Below, piece by piece: positions 44,501 to 52,877 of a stretch of DNA of 64,000 bases (its first letter is position 1; each line of letters opens with the position of its first letter). The notes under the pieces were generated by a model. It ran no database searches. It was not told the DNA's origin and saw only the letters and a program-made list of their open reading frames with translations. Both the position numbers and the translations under genes were made by a program. The DNA is from Enterococcus faecalis 13-SD-W-01 (GTDB lineage Bacteria; Bacillota; Bacilli; Lactobacillales; Enterococcaceae), in contig KE351649.1 in NCBI GenBank assembly GCA_000415185.1, positions 110,034 through 174,033 of the forward strand. Reading direction: 5' to 3'.

Positions 44501-47311
44501 TTAGTGTATTTTTTTTGCCTGTTGATCAAGAATCATTTTGTTCAAATAATACACTTCATTTTCTGGTGTTTGGATCTTTAATTCGGCGTCAAATTCATCC
44601 AATAGTTCATTCAGACGCTCATAATACGCCTCTTCTGTATCCGTTCGTGTTTCTTCTTCCGCAGTAAGTGTTTCTTTTAGAATGATCCGTTCGACCATTC
44701 CGGCAGTATGCGTCACTAGATTGATTTTAAATGCTAGTTCAGTAAGATCAAATACTTCAGCTGTTTTTTCCGAAAATCGCCACAATGGACCAATCAGTTT
44801 CTTTCCATTAATAAAGGTAAAGTTTTCTTCTATATATTTCTGACAAATTTTCTTGGCTTCTTCATCATCCAGCGAAATCTCTTCCGCTTCTTCCAAGTCA
44901 GCACCAAGCAGCAGCTGATCCAAAATCACTTCGACATCTTGGTCAATGAATCGCTCCAATGGAATGAACGGCGCCGAGATTTTAGGATCAGTGATTCCTG
45001 TTGCTGCAATGATTTGATACTCTTCTTGCAATTGCGGCAATCGGCTTTGTAATTCTACGATCGATAATGTGATGACTTCAAATGCTGGATATTTTTTGCT
45101 GACTGCACGTTCAATGATTTCTTTGATACGCTGTGCTGTCCCTTCGCCAGAAGCACAAATAGCTAAAATCGCTCTTTTTTTGGACTCCTCTTCTGTATGG
45201 AGGTTGGATGGAACTTCGCCATACCCGCGGAAGTTTTTCAGTGAATCATATAATACATCCAAATCTGTTCCTAAGACAGAAACTTTCCGAACGGTTTCCA
45301 ACACAAGTGAAGTGGTGACCATATCGATCGTTCGAATCGGGATGCCAGTCTCAGTCTGGAGCTGATTATTGAAAGAAGCCAGAGAACCCATATCTACCAG
45401 CAAAATCACACCGCTGCCTTCATCTACCTCTTTTACTGCTCGTTCCATTCTGACCAATGCTGTTTTCGGGTCCATATCTAATGGCATATCTACTGCGCGT
45501 ACATTATCTGCTTCCAGCAGCTGCTTCACCACTTGGACCATGCTGCTGGCAGTACTATTTCCGTGGGCAGCTACCACGACACCTATTCTGCCGCTCGCTT
45601 GATTTGCTCTTAGCGAGACAAGCAATACAGTAAGATAGTAATCTTCACTTTCAGGAATCACGACATTAAAATAACTTTCAATGGTCTTTCGGATCTCTTT
45701 TGCCAAGCGATACTCTTCTGGAAAATCAAAAGTCATTTCACGAATATTGTCATTTGTATGGCGTTCTTCGCCCAAATTGATTTTTTTCAAAAAGGAGCTG
45801 ATATGCAAACTCATCGCATAAATGAAATTTTGCTGAAATTCATACGGAAGAGCCTCTTTTGCCATCGTATAGATTTGGTTCGTCAAATCAATGATTTTCG
45901 GATCGACAAATTCAGCAAGTTTATTATCTGCATTAAAAGAAAATCCATGATCTTTATAAAAAGACTGCAAATGGACATTGATGTCTGTAGAAATAAAATG
46001 ATTGATTGCTTCTTGGTCAAGACCATCAGACTTCAATAACGCTGCTTTATCCCCGATGATATCATAAAGATTATACGGCAGTTCATAGGCATCAGATTGG
46101 ATCTTCATGATCATGTCATTTGGCATAACGATTATTTTAGGATCTAAAATCTTTGATAACTCAGACATTTCTCCGCGATTTCTCGCCAAGTGGATCAATC
46201 CGCTTTTGATTCCTTCAGTCAGCTCATCCACTGTGATCGACAGTTCAGAAGAGTTGATGTGATTTAGAAACCCTCTCGCACAAATCAGCTGGATGTTTGA
46301 TTTCAGCTGTCCGATATTTCCGTACGTCACACTTCCGATCAATGCTTTTACAACATCTTCTGTTACGGTGATTTTTCGCTGGATACGGTTTGCTTCATGC
46401 GCGAACATGATTTTGACTAAATCGACTTTTTCATTTGCTGGGCGTTTTTCGAAAGAAGGTAATTGGATATTGATCGGGATTCTTCGAACAAAAGTCTCTA
46501 AAAGCGAAGAACCTGGATCTTCTGTTGTTGCACCGACGATCCGTACATTTGCATGATGGTTTTTCGCGGTTTCACCCAAACGACTATACGTTCCATGATC
46601 CATAAAATAAAAGACCATCTCTTGTCCTTCTGGCGGCAGCCGATGGATCTCATCCAAGAAAAGCATTCCGCCATCTGCTTCATCAATAATCCCTTTTTTC
46701 TCTTCTGTTGCTCCTGTAAACGCCCCTTTTGTATGTCCAAAAAGATGACTCATCAATAACTCTGGATTATTCGCATAATCCGCACAGTTGAAAACGATCA
46801 GTTCATTCTCATCCGTAATCACTTGGTTGGCTTTCGCAAAATGGAACATAGCATGGGCAAAATACGTTTTCCCTGATCCTGTTGGTCCCGTAATTAAACA
46901 ATTCAAACCTTTGGGCGGATAAAGAATTGCTGCTTTTGCCTGTTCTACGGAATTTTTCATACTGCCATTGGTTCCGATGATTTTCGAAAAGATATCTTTG
47001 GTATCCAGCCTTATGATGTCTTCCACGTTCTCTTTTCGCGGTTCTTCTTTATAACTGGGCACATATTTTGTTAACGGTTTCGTATGTGACGACATTTGCG
47101 TGTTATATATGTAGCGAACGGGTCTGCTGTCTGTCTTAGCCAATTTGCCTTCTCTTACCAGCTGATTGAGATCTTTGCTCCCATTGGTACGCTGGATTCC
47201 TAGAGCATCTGCGATTTCCTTGGTCGTGACGCCTTCATTTGCTGTTTTCTCCGTTAAATGAGCGGTTCTTTCCTTGACATACGCATAGATTCGATCAATT
47301 CGTTTTGTCAA
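44501..47311 (-). CDS. manR: ManR/LevR-type sigma-54 activator of the mannose PTS
   Basis: A 936-residue LevR-family activator: N-terminal helix-turn-helix ('TTKEIADALGIQRTNGSKDL'), AAA+ domain with Walker A 'GPTGSGKT', contact loop 'GAFTGA' and Walker B 'GGMLFLDEIHRL', PRD1 ('YAMSLHISSFLKK'), EIIA-Man-like ('VVAAHGNSTASSM'), EIIB-Gat-like and PRD2 ('LVTHTAGMVERI'). The proposed start is a TTG eight bases after AAGGAG at 47311; the ATG at 47368 has no ribosome binding site. Its place before a sigma-54 mannose PTS operon supports the ManR/MptR role. Confidence 0.92.
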   Translation of the reverse strand: MTKRIDRIYAYVKERTAHLTEKTANEGVTTKEIADALGIQRTNGSKDLNQLVREGKLAKTDSRPVRYIYNTQMSSHTKPLTKYVPSYKEEPRKENVEDIIRLDTKDIFSKIIGTNGSMKNSVEQAKAAILYPPKGLNCLITGPTGSGKTYFAHAMFHFAKANQVITDENELIVFNCADYANNPELLMSHLFGHTKGAFTGATEEKKGIIDEADGGMLFLDEIHRLPPEGQEMVFYFMDHGTYSRLGETAKNHHANVRIVGATTEDPGSSLLETFVRRIPINIQLPSFEKRPANEKVDLVKIMFAHEANRIQRKITVTEDVVKALIGSVTYGNIGQLKSNIQLICARGFLNHINSSELSITVDELTEGIKSGLIHLARNRGEMSELSKILDPKIIVMPNDMIMKIQSDAYELPYNLYDIIGDKAALLKSDGLDQEAINHFISTDINVHLQSFYKDHGFSFNADNKLAEFVDPKIIDLTNQIYTMAKEALPYEFQQNFIYAMSLHISSFLKKINLGEERHTNDNIREMTFDFPEEYRLAKEIRKTIESYFNVVIPESEDYYLTVLLVSLRANQASGRIGVVVAAHGNSTASSMVQVVKQLLEADNVRAVDMPLDMDPKTALVRMERAVKEVDEGSGVILLVDMGSLASFNNQLQTETGIPIRTIDMVTTSLVLETVRKVSVLGTDLDVLYDSLKNFRGYGEVPSNLHTEEESKKRAILAICASGEGTAQRIKEIIERAVSKKYPAFEVITLSIVELQSRLPQLQEEYQIIAATGITDPKISAPFIPLERFIDQDVEVILDQLLLGADLEEAEEISLDDEEAKKICQKYIEENFTFINGKKLIGPLWRFSEKTAEVFDLTELAFKINLVTHTAGMVERIILKETLTAEEETRTDTEEAYYERLNELLDEFDAELKIQTPENEVYYLNKMILDQQAKKIH

Positions 47312-47437
47312 ATTTCTCGCTCCTTTCTCCACACTAATAGTTTTACCAACTATCTGGTTACAAAACATAATATTATGGATTTAAATCGATTTCGTCAACT
47401 ATTTACTGTAATTCTTCGTGAATTTATTTCTTCTATA

Positions 47438-47481
47438 TAAAAATAGCTGAAACAGGAGTAGTTCTCCTCTTTCAGCTAATT
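47438..47481 (-). terminator. Terminator of the alpha/beta hydrolase gene
   Basis: On the minus strand TAGCTGAAAGAGGAG and CTCCTGTTTCAGCTA form a stem followed by TTTTTAT. Confidence 0.85.
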
Positions 47482-47519
47482 GGTACGTATCAAACGAATT
47501 TCCTTACTTGCTCAAAGTG

Positions 47520-48491
47520 TTATGCTGTTTCACCAATGATCGTTGTCAGTTTTCCGTACAATCGATGCAGTTCTTTTTCTTGGAATCTCGCTGGAAAGAG
47601 TTGCATCAATTCTGTAAAACTCAGATTCTTGATCAATTTATAACGGCTCCTATCTTCCCAATGCGGAAAATAAGTTAAAATCAATTCTTTGCACTTCGGA
47701 TTGCGCCAAAGTTCTTTGATAGGTTTATCTTGCAGCGGCAAGTTTTTATCCGTTTGTTTCATTTCTGCCCAATTGATTTCCATCCATTCCACACAGGTTT
47801 TGAACCAGCGGGCAAATCTAGGATCGATCATTTCTTCTTTTGCTCCATAATATTTCGTTGCTAAAGAAAGACCATGTTTTCCTTTTTGAAAAATCATCGT
47901 TTCAAAAGGTACATCATTTTCTTCAAGCGCCCGCAGATAAAGCAAAGAGTTCTCTATCGGAACAACGTTATCTTCAAATGTCGAAAACAAGAAAGTCGGT
48001 GGTGTTTCAGAGCTGACGCAGGTTTCCAAAGAAGGTGCGTCTATCTGCATCACATCGCTGAAAGATTTTAAAATAGCAGGATAACCCAAAACGCACAAAC
48101 TTGGTTTTTCTTCTAATAAATTAGACATCGCCGCTGCCAGATGCCCTCCAGCAGAAAAACCGATCACCGCAATTTTATCGGTATCGATCGCCCATTCTGC
48201 CGCTAATTCCCGAATCTTAGCCAATGCCTGTTTTCCATCATCCAGCGCCTTCTGAAAATCACGATGCTCGCCGATGTGATAGCGCAAAACTCCCGCATGA
48301 TAACCATGCGCCGCAAAGTGCAAAGCAATCGGTTCTCCTTCGCGCTCGCTGCAAAAACTGTAACCGCCTCCAGGAATCACCAAAACAAATGGCCGTTTTG
48401 TCACACGAGAAAATTCCGGCTTTTCTTCATGCAAATAAACGCTCAAATCAACGCCGGCATCCTTATCAAAAGAAAATTTATCCATAAACAT
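47520..48491 (-). CDS. Alpha/beta hydrolase, acetylesterase-like
   Basis: A 323-residue serine hydrolase of the BD-FAE/acetylxylan-esterase-like group. The oxyanion-hole segment 'VLVIPGGGYSFCSERE', nucleophile elbow 'GFSAGGH', acid 'FEDNVVP' and base 'GKHGLS' give a complete catalytic triad. No signal peptide is seen, so it acts in the cytoplasm, perhaps on acetylated sugars or oligosaccharides after uptake. The C-terminal 80 residues extend beyond the core fold and are not recognised. AAGGGTG precedes the ATG. Confidence 0.85.
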   Translation of the reverse strand: MFMDKFSFDKDAGVDLSVYLHEEKPEFSRVTKRPFVLVIPGGGYSFCSEREGEPIALHFAAHGYHAGVLRYHIGEHRDFQKALDDGKQALAKIRELAAEWAIDTDKIAVIGFSAGGHLAAAMSNLLEEKPSLCVLGYPAILKSFSDVMQIDAPSLETCVSSETPPTFLFSTFEDNVVPIENSLLYLRALEENDVPFETMIFQKGKHGLSLATKYYGAKEEMIDPRFARWFKTCVEWMEINWAEMKQTDKNLPLQDKPIKELWRNPKCKELILTYFPHWEDRSRYKLIKNLSFTELMQLFPARFQEKELHRLYGKLTTIIGETA

Positions 48492-48648
48492 AGCAGTTCA
48501 CCCTTTATTACAAATTTTCGATACTTGTTTTTTCTTCTATTATATAAGAATGATTATACCTGTTTTTTTAAAATCACTATATCAAAAAAGGATTTTTTGT
48601 GTAAGAAAAAATGAATTGATTTTTTACTTCATGCTTTTTTAGTAAATA

Positions 48649-48688
48649 AAAAAGCAGAAACCTTTTGCAATAAAAGATTCCCGCTTCG
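48649..48688 (-). terminator. Terminator of the rplU-prp-rpmA operon
   Basis: On the minus strand AGCGGGAATCTTTT pairs with AAAAGGTTTCTGCT (two G-T pairs) and is followed by TTTTTTATTT. Confidence 0.75.
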
Positions 48689-48693
48689 TTTGA

Positions 48694-48987
48694 TTAAGCT
48701 TCTTGAGCGACTGGGTAAACAGACACTTGCTTTTTGTCGCGGCCTTTACGTTCGAAACGTACCACGCCGTCCACTTTAGCGAATAAAGTGTCGTCACCAC
48801 CGATACCCACGTTTACACCTGGATAAATTTTTGTTCCGCGTTGACGGTAAAGAATTGATCCACCTGTAACTGTTTGTCCATCAGCACGTTTAGCACCTAA
48901 ACGTTTTGATTCAGAGTCACGGCCGTTAGATGTAGAACCGCCTCCCTTTTTGTGGGCAAATAATTGTAGATTCATATTTAGTAACAT
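48694..48987 (-). CDS. rpmA: 50S ribosomal protein L27
   Basis: A 97-residue bL27 precursor. The N terminus '[17 protein letters not shown]' is the Firmicutes extension cut by Prp after LQLFA, exposing the HKKGGG tail that reaches the peptidyl-transferase centre. The rest is near-invariant ('[20 protein letters not shown]'). The ATG is eight bases after AGGAGG; a GTG further upstream is rejected. The protease gene is directly upstream. Confidence 0.97.
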   Translation of the reverse strand: MLLNMNLQLFAHKKGGGSTSNGRDSESKRLGAKRADGQTVTGGSILYRQRGTKIYPGVNVGIGGDDTLFAKVDGVVRFERKGRDKKQVSVYPVAQEA

Positions 48988-48999
48988 AGTCTGCACCTC

Positions 49000-49344
49000 C
49001 TATTTTTCAATAATGGTCTCGATCTTGATATATTCTGAATGTTCAACTTCTATTGATTGAACGCCTAACAGCAGATTCTCCAATAGAATTTGGGCAATGT
49101 TGTTTTGTTCCTGTGTCATCCCAGAAGGCATCTCGACGTATAAATAACCGCCTTCCTCCTCATTTGTATCGATGATTGGATCAAAACCTGCTAATGCAGA
49201 AATCCCGTTTACAGTGCTGATCGCTAAAGCAGATACACCTGCACAAACGATGTCGCTTCCGTAAGGTCCGGCATCCGCATGCCCTGTCAAAGTAAATGAA
49301 ACGATTTGACCAGCGTCATTACGTTTAAATGTTCCTTTGATCAT
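49000..49344 (-). CDS. prp: Ribosomal-processing cysteine protease Prp
   Basis: A 114-residue Prp (YsxB) with the catalytic pair His22 ('GHADAG') and Cys34 ('DIVCAGVSAL'), at the same numbers as in S. aureus Prp. It removes the N-terminal extension of L27. Lying between rplU and rpmA, it is co-expressed with its substrate. Confidence 0.95.
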   Translation of the reverse strand: MIKGTFKRNDAGQIVSFTLTGHADAGPYGSDIVCAGVSALAISTVNGISALAGFDPIIDTNEEEGGYLYVEMPSGMTQEQNNIAQILLENLLLGVQSIEVEHSEYIKIETIIEK

Positions 49345-49373
49345 TATATTCAGGCCTTCTTCCTCAAGCTCAA

Positions 49374-49682
49374 TTAAGCGTTGATAGCGTCAATAACTAC
49401 TTTTGTGTATGGTTGACGGTGACCTTGTTTGCGGTGTGAATGTTTTTTAGGTTTGTATTTGAAAGTAACGACTTTCTTTTGTTTGCCGTGTTTTTCAACA
49501 GTTCCTTCAACAGTTGCACCAGAGATTGTTGGAGCACCTACTTTCGTAGATTCGCCACCTACTAAGATTACTTCGTCAAAGACAACTTTCTCACCTGCTT
49601 CAACGTTTAGTTTTTCAATGTAGATTGCTTGACCAACTTCAACTTTGATTTGTTTACCGCCAGTTTTAATAATTGCGTACAT
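49374..49682 (-). CDS. rplU: 50S ribosomal protein L21
   Basis: A 102-residue bL21 ('[18 protein letters not shown]', C-terminal '[22 protein letters not shown]'). The ATG at 49682 matches the family start; a GTG 12 bases upstream overlaps the AAGGAGG. It is the first gene of the rplU-prp-rpmA operon, behind a leader and a good sigma-A promoter. Confidence 0.97.
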   Translation of the reverse strand: MYAIIKTGGKQIKVEVGQAIYIEKLNVEAGEKVVFDEVILVGGESTKVGAPTISGATVEGTVEKHGKQKKVVTFKYKPKKHSHRKQGHRQPYTKVVIDAINA

Positions 49683-49689
49683 GCTATAA

Positions 49690-49798
49690 AGCACCTCCTT
49701 CTATTATACTTAGACTCGCCATCCCAAGTGACAGTTTCCTGTGCTTAGTACTTGTTCTGAGCGGTTGTAGCTGTGGAGTCCACAATTACAACGTTATA
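49690..49798 (-). promoter_or_regulatory. Probable L21 leader RNA
   Basis: The 5' untranslated region of about 110 bases between the promoter and rplU contains several potential stems (for example GTGGACTCCAC). Firmicutes rplU operons carry an autoregulatory L21 leader at this place. I infer the identity from position and length; no covariance check was possible. Confidence 0.55.
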
Positions 49799-49827
49799 AG
49801 TTTACCAAAATAAGACCATCCAGTCAA
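49799..49827 (-). promoter_or_regulatory. Sigma-A promoter of the rplU operon
   Basis: On the minus strand TTGACT (49822-49827) and TAAACT (49799-49804) are separated by exactly 17 bases. Confidence 0.75.
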
Positions 49828-49915
49828 CAAAGAATCGAGTGCTTCTTTCAATAAATCTATAAAAATCGTATTTTTTGCTTTTTCCTTTATAATAAGGAGC
49901 AAAGGAGGCATTACT

Positions 49916-50572
49916 GTGAACTATCCACAAGAATTAATCGAAAAAGTTAAAAAAAGAACGGGCGACGCGCCTGTTGAAGGATTTGTCCCAGGTCAAGGTC
50001 CTTTAAACCCTAAACTTATGCTCGTCGGCGAAGCCCCTGGAAAAACGGAGGTGACAAATCATATCCCTTTTAGCGGACAAGCCGGAAAAGAGCTGATGAA
50101 CTGCTTAGCTTCTGCTGGGCTGACGCGAGAAGAAGTCTATATCACTAGCGCCGTTAGAAGCCGTCCGTATAAAAAAACGGAGCGTATAAACAAGCGAACA
50201 GGGCAAAGAGAAATCGTCTACCCAAACCGCACCCCCACAAAATCTGAAGTCTTAGCACACGCACCTATCTTAGACTATGAATTCACACATATTGATCCTC
50301 CGTTGATTGCAACTTTGGGAAATATAGGACTTCATCGACTGCTTGGACCAACATATACTGTATCAAAAACCCACGGGGAACTGTATCAAGGACCTATCCT
50401 GCAGCTAAACGAAGAAAAAAACAGCTACGAGTGGTCTGAAAAGACTTACTCCGTCATACCATTGTTCCATCCAGCTGCAGTTTTCTATAACCGCAAGCTG
50501 CAGCCTCTTATCGAAAAAGATTGGGAAGTCATCCGAGAAGTACTGCAAAATGAAAAGATCTCCGCTACTTGA
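49916..50572 (+). CDS. Uracil-DNA glycosylase superfamily protein without Fe-S cysteines
   Basis: A 218-residue UDG-fold protein. It keeps 'VGEAPGKTE', 'PFSGQAGKEL' and the C-terminal 'FHPAAVFYNRKL', which correspond to the family 4/5 motifs GEAPGxxE and HPA. The four cysteines that hold the 4Fe-4S cluster in family 4 are missing: only one Cys occurs in the protein, and the usual 'KCRP' reads 'RSRP'. The start is a GTG after AAAGGAGG. A TATAAT box at 49888-49893 is the likely -10. DNA repair is probable; the lesion is unknown. Confidence 0.82.
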   Translation: MNYPQELIEKVKKRTGDAPVEGFVPGQGPLNPKLMLVGEAPGKTEVTNHIPFSGQAGKELMNCLASAGLTREEVYITSAVRSRPYKKTERINKRTGQREIVYPNRTPTKSEVLAHAPILDYEFTHIDPPLIATLGNIGLHRLLGPTYTVSKTHGELYQGPILQLNEEKNSYEWSEKTYSVIPLFHPAAVFYNRKLQPLIEKDWEVIREVLQNEKISAT

Positions 50573-50585
50573 TTTATGTTCTATC

Positions 50586-50624
50586 TTTCAGACTAAGTCA
50601 TTCCAAATGGCTTAGTCTGTTTCG
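50586..50624 (+). terminator. Terminator of the UDG-like gene
   Basis: AGACTAAGTCAT pairs with ATGGCTTAGTCT (one G-T, small loop) and runs into GTTTCGTT. The T tract is interrupted. The 3' end of the convergent small gene overlaps it. Confidence 0.5.
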
Positions 50625-50866
50625 TTACTGCCAGGTTCCGCTAACACCTTTTTAAAAGCGAGAAGACCGATACTGCTTGCCACTGCAAACATCGGGATAT
50701 TCACGAATAGATTTCTATAGACATACACCAAAGAACCCACTTCCTCTTCAGGAAATATCAAAAACGACAACGTAGAAAAAATACCAGACAAATTGATCAA
50801 ACTAGTGATAAAACAAATCACACAAACAATAAATAAAAACAACTGTAGAAAACTGATTTTTTTCAT
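50612..50866 (-). CDS. Small membrane protein of unknown function
   Basis: An 84-residue protein with two clear membrane segments ('LFLFIVCVICFITSLINLSG', 'IPMFAVASSIGLLAFKKVL') and a short hydrophobic middle part. I do not recognise a family. An AGGAGA site precedes the ATG, which supports it as a real gene. It is convergent with the UDG-like gene and its stop lies in the shared hairpin. Confidence 0.65.
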   Translation of the reverse strand: MKKISFLQLFLFIVCVICFITSLINLSGIFSTLSFLIFPEEEVGSLVYVYRNLFVNIPMFAVASSIGLLAFKKVLAEPGSNETD

Positions 50867-51081
50867 TCTGCTTCTCCTATTCCCAAGTCTGCTTTTTATT
50901 TATAAAAAGTATAGCATCCGCATCATAAAAATTAAGCTGTTTTTCCATCCTTTTCAGATTAATTATTTCTTTATTTGGAAATAACTGGAACAGACTCTTT
51001 AGGACGACCTTTTTAATAAAAAGCTACTATTTATATTCATATTATATTCATACTAAGTAATGGGCAAAATTTAGCACAAAA

Positions 51082-51119
51082 ACAAAAAAACCTCTGGAAA
51101 TCAACATTTCCAGAGGTTT
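51082..51119 (-). terminator. Terminator of the tRNA-Arg gene
   Basis: A perfect 13-bp stem (AAACCTCTGGAAA and complement, loop of six) is followed by TTTTTTTG on the minus strand. Confidence 0.9.
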
Positions 51120-51124
51120 ATTTA

Positions 51125-51198
51125 CGTCACAGGAGGGATTCGAACCCCCGACCGTTCGCTTAGAAGGCGAATGCTCTATCCAGCTGAGCTACTATGAC
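51125..51198 (-). tRNA. tRNA-Arg (anticodon UCU)
   Basis: The 74-base cloverleaf has acceptor arms GTCATAG/CTGTGAC with discriminator G, a D-arm with AGCTCAGCTGGATAGAGC, an anticodon stem TTCGC/GCGAA around loop CTTCTAA (anticodon TCT) and the T-arm GGTTCGAATCC. The 3' CCA is not encoded. It decodes AGA/AGG. It has its own promoter and terminator. Confidence 0.96.
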
Positions 51199-51218
51199 TT
51201 AATTAGTGCAACACAGTT

Positions 51219-51247
51219 ATTATAAATAATCTAAAAATGAATGTCAA
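51219..51247 (-). promoter_or_regulatory. Consensus sigma-A promoter of tRNA-Arg
   Basis: On the minus strand TTGACA (51242-51247) and TATAAT (51219-51224) are separated by exactly 17 bases: both hexamers are perfect consensus. Confidence 0.93.
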
Positions 51248-51333
51248 TAAGTTTTAGTTATTTTATTTGAGTTGTTTTGTTTTCGGTACAGAAAAGAGTG
51301 TGAATCCGCTGTATAAGCACTGTTATTCTAAAA

Positions 51334-51390
51334 AACACAGCAAGAAACTGTTATTATTCTCTGTTTTTTGCAGTTTCTTGCTGCTGTTGG
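51334..51390 (-). terminator. Terminator of the methyltransferase gene
   Basis: AGCAAGAAACTG and CAGTTTCTTGCT form a perfect 12-bp stem with a 20-base loop, followed by GTGTTTTTTAG on the minus strand. Confidence 0.85.
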
Positions 51391-51394
51391 AATC

Positions 51395-52087
51395 TTAATT
51401 CAAACTATCTGGATCAATTTCTTTTTCTTTTGTGATCAAAATCACACCATCCCCAAGAGGAAGAATACTTGAAGTAAGATCTGGATGCTTCATTACCACT
51501 CTTAAAAATTCATTCAGCTTACGATGAATGGCACGTTTGCCTCGAGGGATTTCTTCGTCTGGCTGAAGAATCGTTCCGCCTTGAAAAATATCATCTACCA
51601 TCAATACGCCGCCGTTTTTCAAAAGACGCAGACACTCTGGCAAGAACTCGATATATTTAGATTTTGCACTATCCATAAAAATGAAATCATAAGGACCTGT
51701 CAATGTCGGTAAAATATCTGCTGCTTGACCTTCTAATAACGTTACTTGATCTGTCAGTCCTAAACGTGCATAATTTTCTTTTGCTTTTCTGATCATGACA
51801 TCAAATCGATCAATCGTTGTCACATGACCGTCTTCGCCAATACACTTTGCCATCAAACTGGAAGAAAAGCCGATTGCTGCACCGATTTCCAAAATATTTT
51901 TTGGTTGCATCTGTCCTAAGAAAAATTGCAAGAACACAACTGTTTCATGAGGGATGATCGGTACTTCAGCCTCATGCGCTCTTTGTTCTAGTTCTCCTAA
52001 TTCTCCTGACAGCATTTTTTGTTCATTTCGCATAAAGTCCAACAGTTCCTTTTGTACCACCGGACGATGCATCATTTCATTACGCAT
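51395..52087 (-). CDS. O-methyltransferase, TrmR-like
   Basis: A 230-residue class I SAM-dependent O-methyltransferase. The SAM loop is 'ILEIGAAIGFSSSLMA', followed by 'VTTIDRFDVMIRKAKENYAR', the metal-binding 'DFIFMDSAKSKYIEFLPECL' and 'LMVDDIFQGG'. The pattern matches B. subtilis TrmR (YrrM), which methylates 5-hydroxyuridine in tRNA wobble positions. The ATG at 52087 follows AGGAGGAG; the longer frame has no ribosome binding site. Confidence 0.87.
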   Translation of the reverse strand: MRNEMMHRPVVQKELLDFMRNEQKMLSGELGELEQRAHEAEVPIIPHETVVFLQFFLGQMQPKNILEIGAAIGFSSSLMAKCIGEDGHVTTIDRFDVMIRKAKENYARLGLTDQVTLLEGQAADILPTLTGPYDFIFMDSAKSKYIEFLPECLRLLKNGGVLMVDDIFQGGTILQPDEEIPRGKRAIHRKLNEFLRVVMKHPDLTSSILPLGDGVILITKEKEIDPDSLN

Positions 52088-52158
52088 AACTCTCCTCCTA
52101 CGAAAGTTATTATACTTAGAACGAAAAAAATCCACAAGAAAAAGGTAACTCCTCCAAG

Positions 52159-52680
52159 CTACTCCAAGAAATAATCAGAGCTCTCTTCTTTTTTTCGAAG
52201 TTTATCAAAGGTATTCCATGTGGTAAATGCCGTTAGACATAACGCGATCCCGAAAAATATCCCTCGTGCCCATGACAAGACTCTTTGAGATAAAAATAAC
52301 CCAACATACGGGATTTGGAAAACTGGTCGACCAATGATATTCCGCCAATTCACATATCCTTCTTCTCCCTGCTGCTCTGTGTCTGCTTTGGTATAGACGC
52401 GCTTGTTCGCATTATCCACCGCAATGATGCGTCTTGTTTTTACCTGTTCTCCTTGGTTTTCATAATAGGATACAACATCTCCTACTAAAATCTCTTGGGT
52501 ATCAATAGGATGGATATACACCAGACTGCCATTCATATATGTTGGATACATGGCGCTGTCTTCAATCAAATGCGGCGTCAAGCCAAACAATCGAGGAATC
52601 AAAACGATAAATAATCCAATACCTAGAATCAGGACAAGAGAAATTGACCCAAATACAGTTATTTTTTTGAATTTTGACAA
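52159..52680 (-). CDS. SipW-like (ER-type) signal peptidase I homologue with altered catalytic base
   Basis: A 173-residue S26-family protein with N- and C-terminal membrane segments. The nucleophile is Ser42 in 'EDSAMYPTYMNGSLVYI', followed by 'LVGDVVSYY' and 'YTKADTE', the SipW-type boxes. The residue before 'RI' in 'VKTRRIIAV', where ER-type enzymes have His and bacterial ones Lys, is Arg. It may therefore be weak or inactive, or use another base. The start is a TTG six bases after AGGTGG; a longer ATG frame at 52791 crosses a hairpin and has no ribosome binding site. Divergent from the kinase-like gene at 52878. Confidence 0.78.
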   Translation of the reverse strand: MSKFKKITVFGSISLVLILGIGLFIVLIPRLFGLTPHLIEDSAMYPTYMNGSLVYIHPIDTQEILVGDVVSYYENQGEQVKTRRIIAVDNANKRVYTKADTEQQGEEGYVNWRNIIGRPVFQIPYVGLFLSQRVLSWARGIFFGIALCLTAFTTWNTFDKLRKKEESSDYFLE

Positions 52681-52742
52681 TCGTTTCCACCTCTTTTTCT
52701 TTTTTATCGAAATCAATAATATAATAACATACAAAATATTTA

Positions 52743-52787
52743 AAAAGCTAGTTAAAATCAGGTTTTTGCTGATTTCGACTAGCTTTT
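52743..52787 (-). repeat. Inverted repeat in the leader of the signal-peptidase-like gene
   Basis: Arms 52743-52760 and 52770-52787 (about 18 bp with two mismatches) form a hairpin. On the minus strand it ends in CTTTTTAAATATTTTG, so it resembles a terminator or attenuator about 60 bases before the TTG start. No gene ends upstream on that strand within this gap. Confidence 0.6.
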
Positions 52788-52815
52788 GCACTTTCTTGCT
52801 TCGTTCCCCTTATAT

Positions 52816-52844
52816 TTGACTCCTTATCAGAAAACAGTTAATCT
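52816..52844 (+). promoter_or_regulatory. Sigma-A promoter of the kinase-like gene
   Basis: TTGACT (52816-52821) and TAATCT (52839-52844) are separated by 17 bases and lie about 33 bp before the ATG, which follows AAAGGATC. Confidence 0.65.
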
Positions 52845-52877
52845 TATGTATATAGTATTAAGAAAGGATCACTTTGC

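Noticed and set aside
52681-52791. N-terminal extension of the signal-peptidase-like protein from an ATG at 52791
   Set aside because: It would be translated through the 52743-52787 hairpin and lacks a ribosome binding site, whereas the TTG at 52680 has AGGTGG at good spacing.
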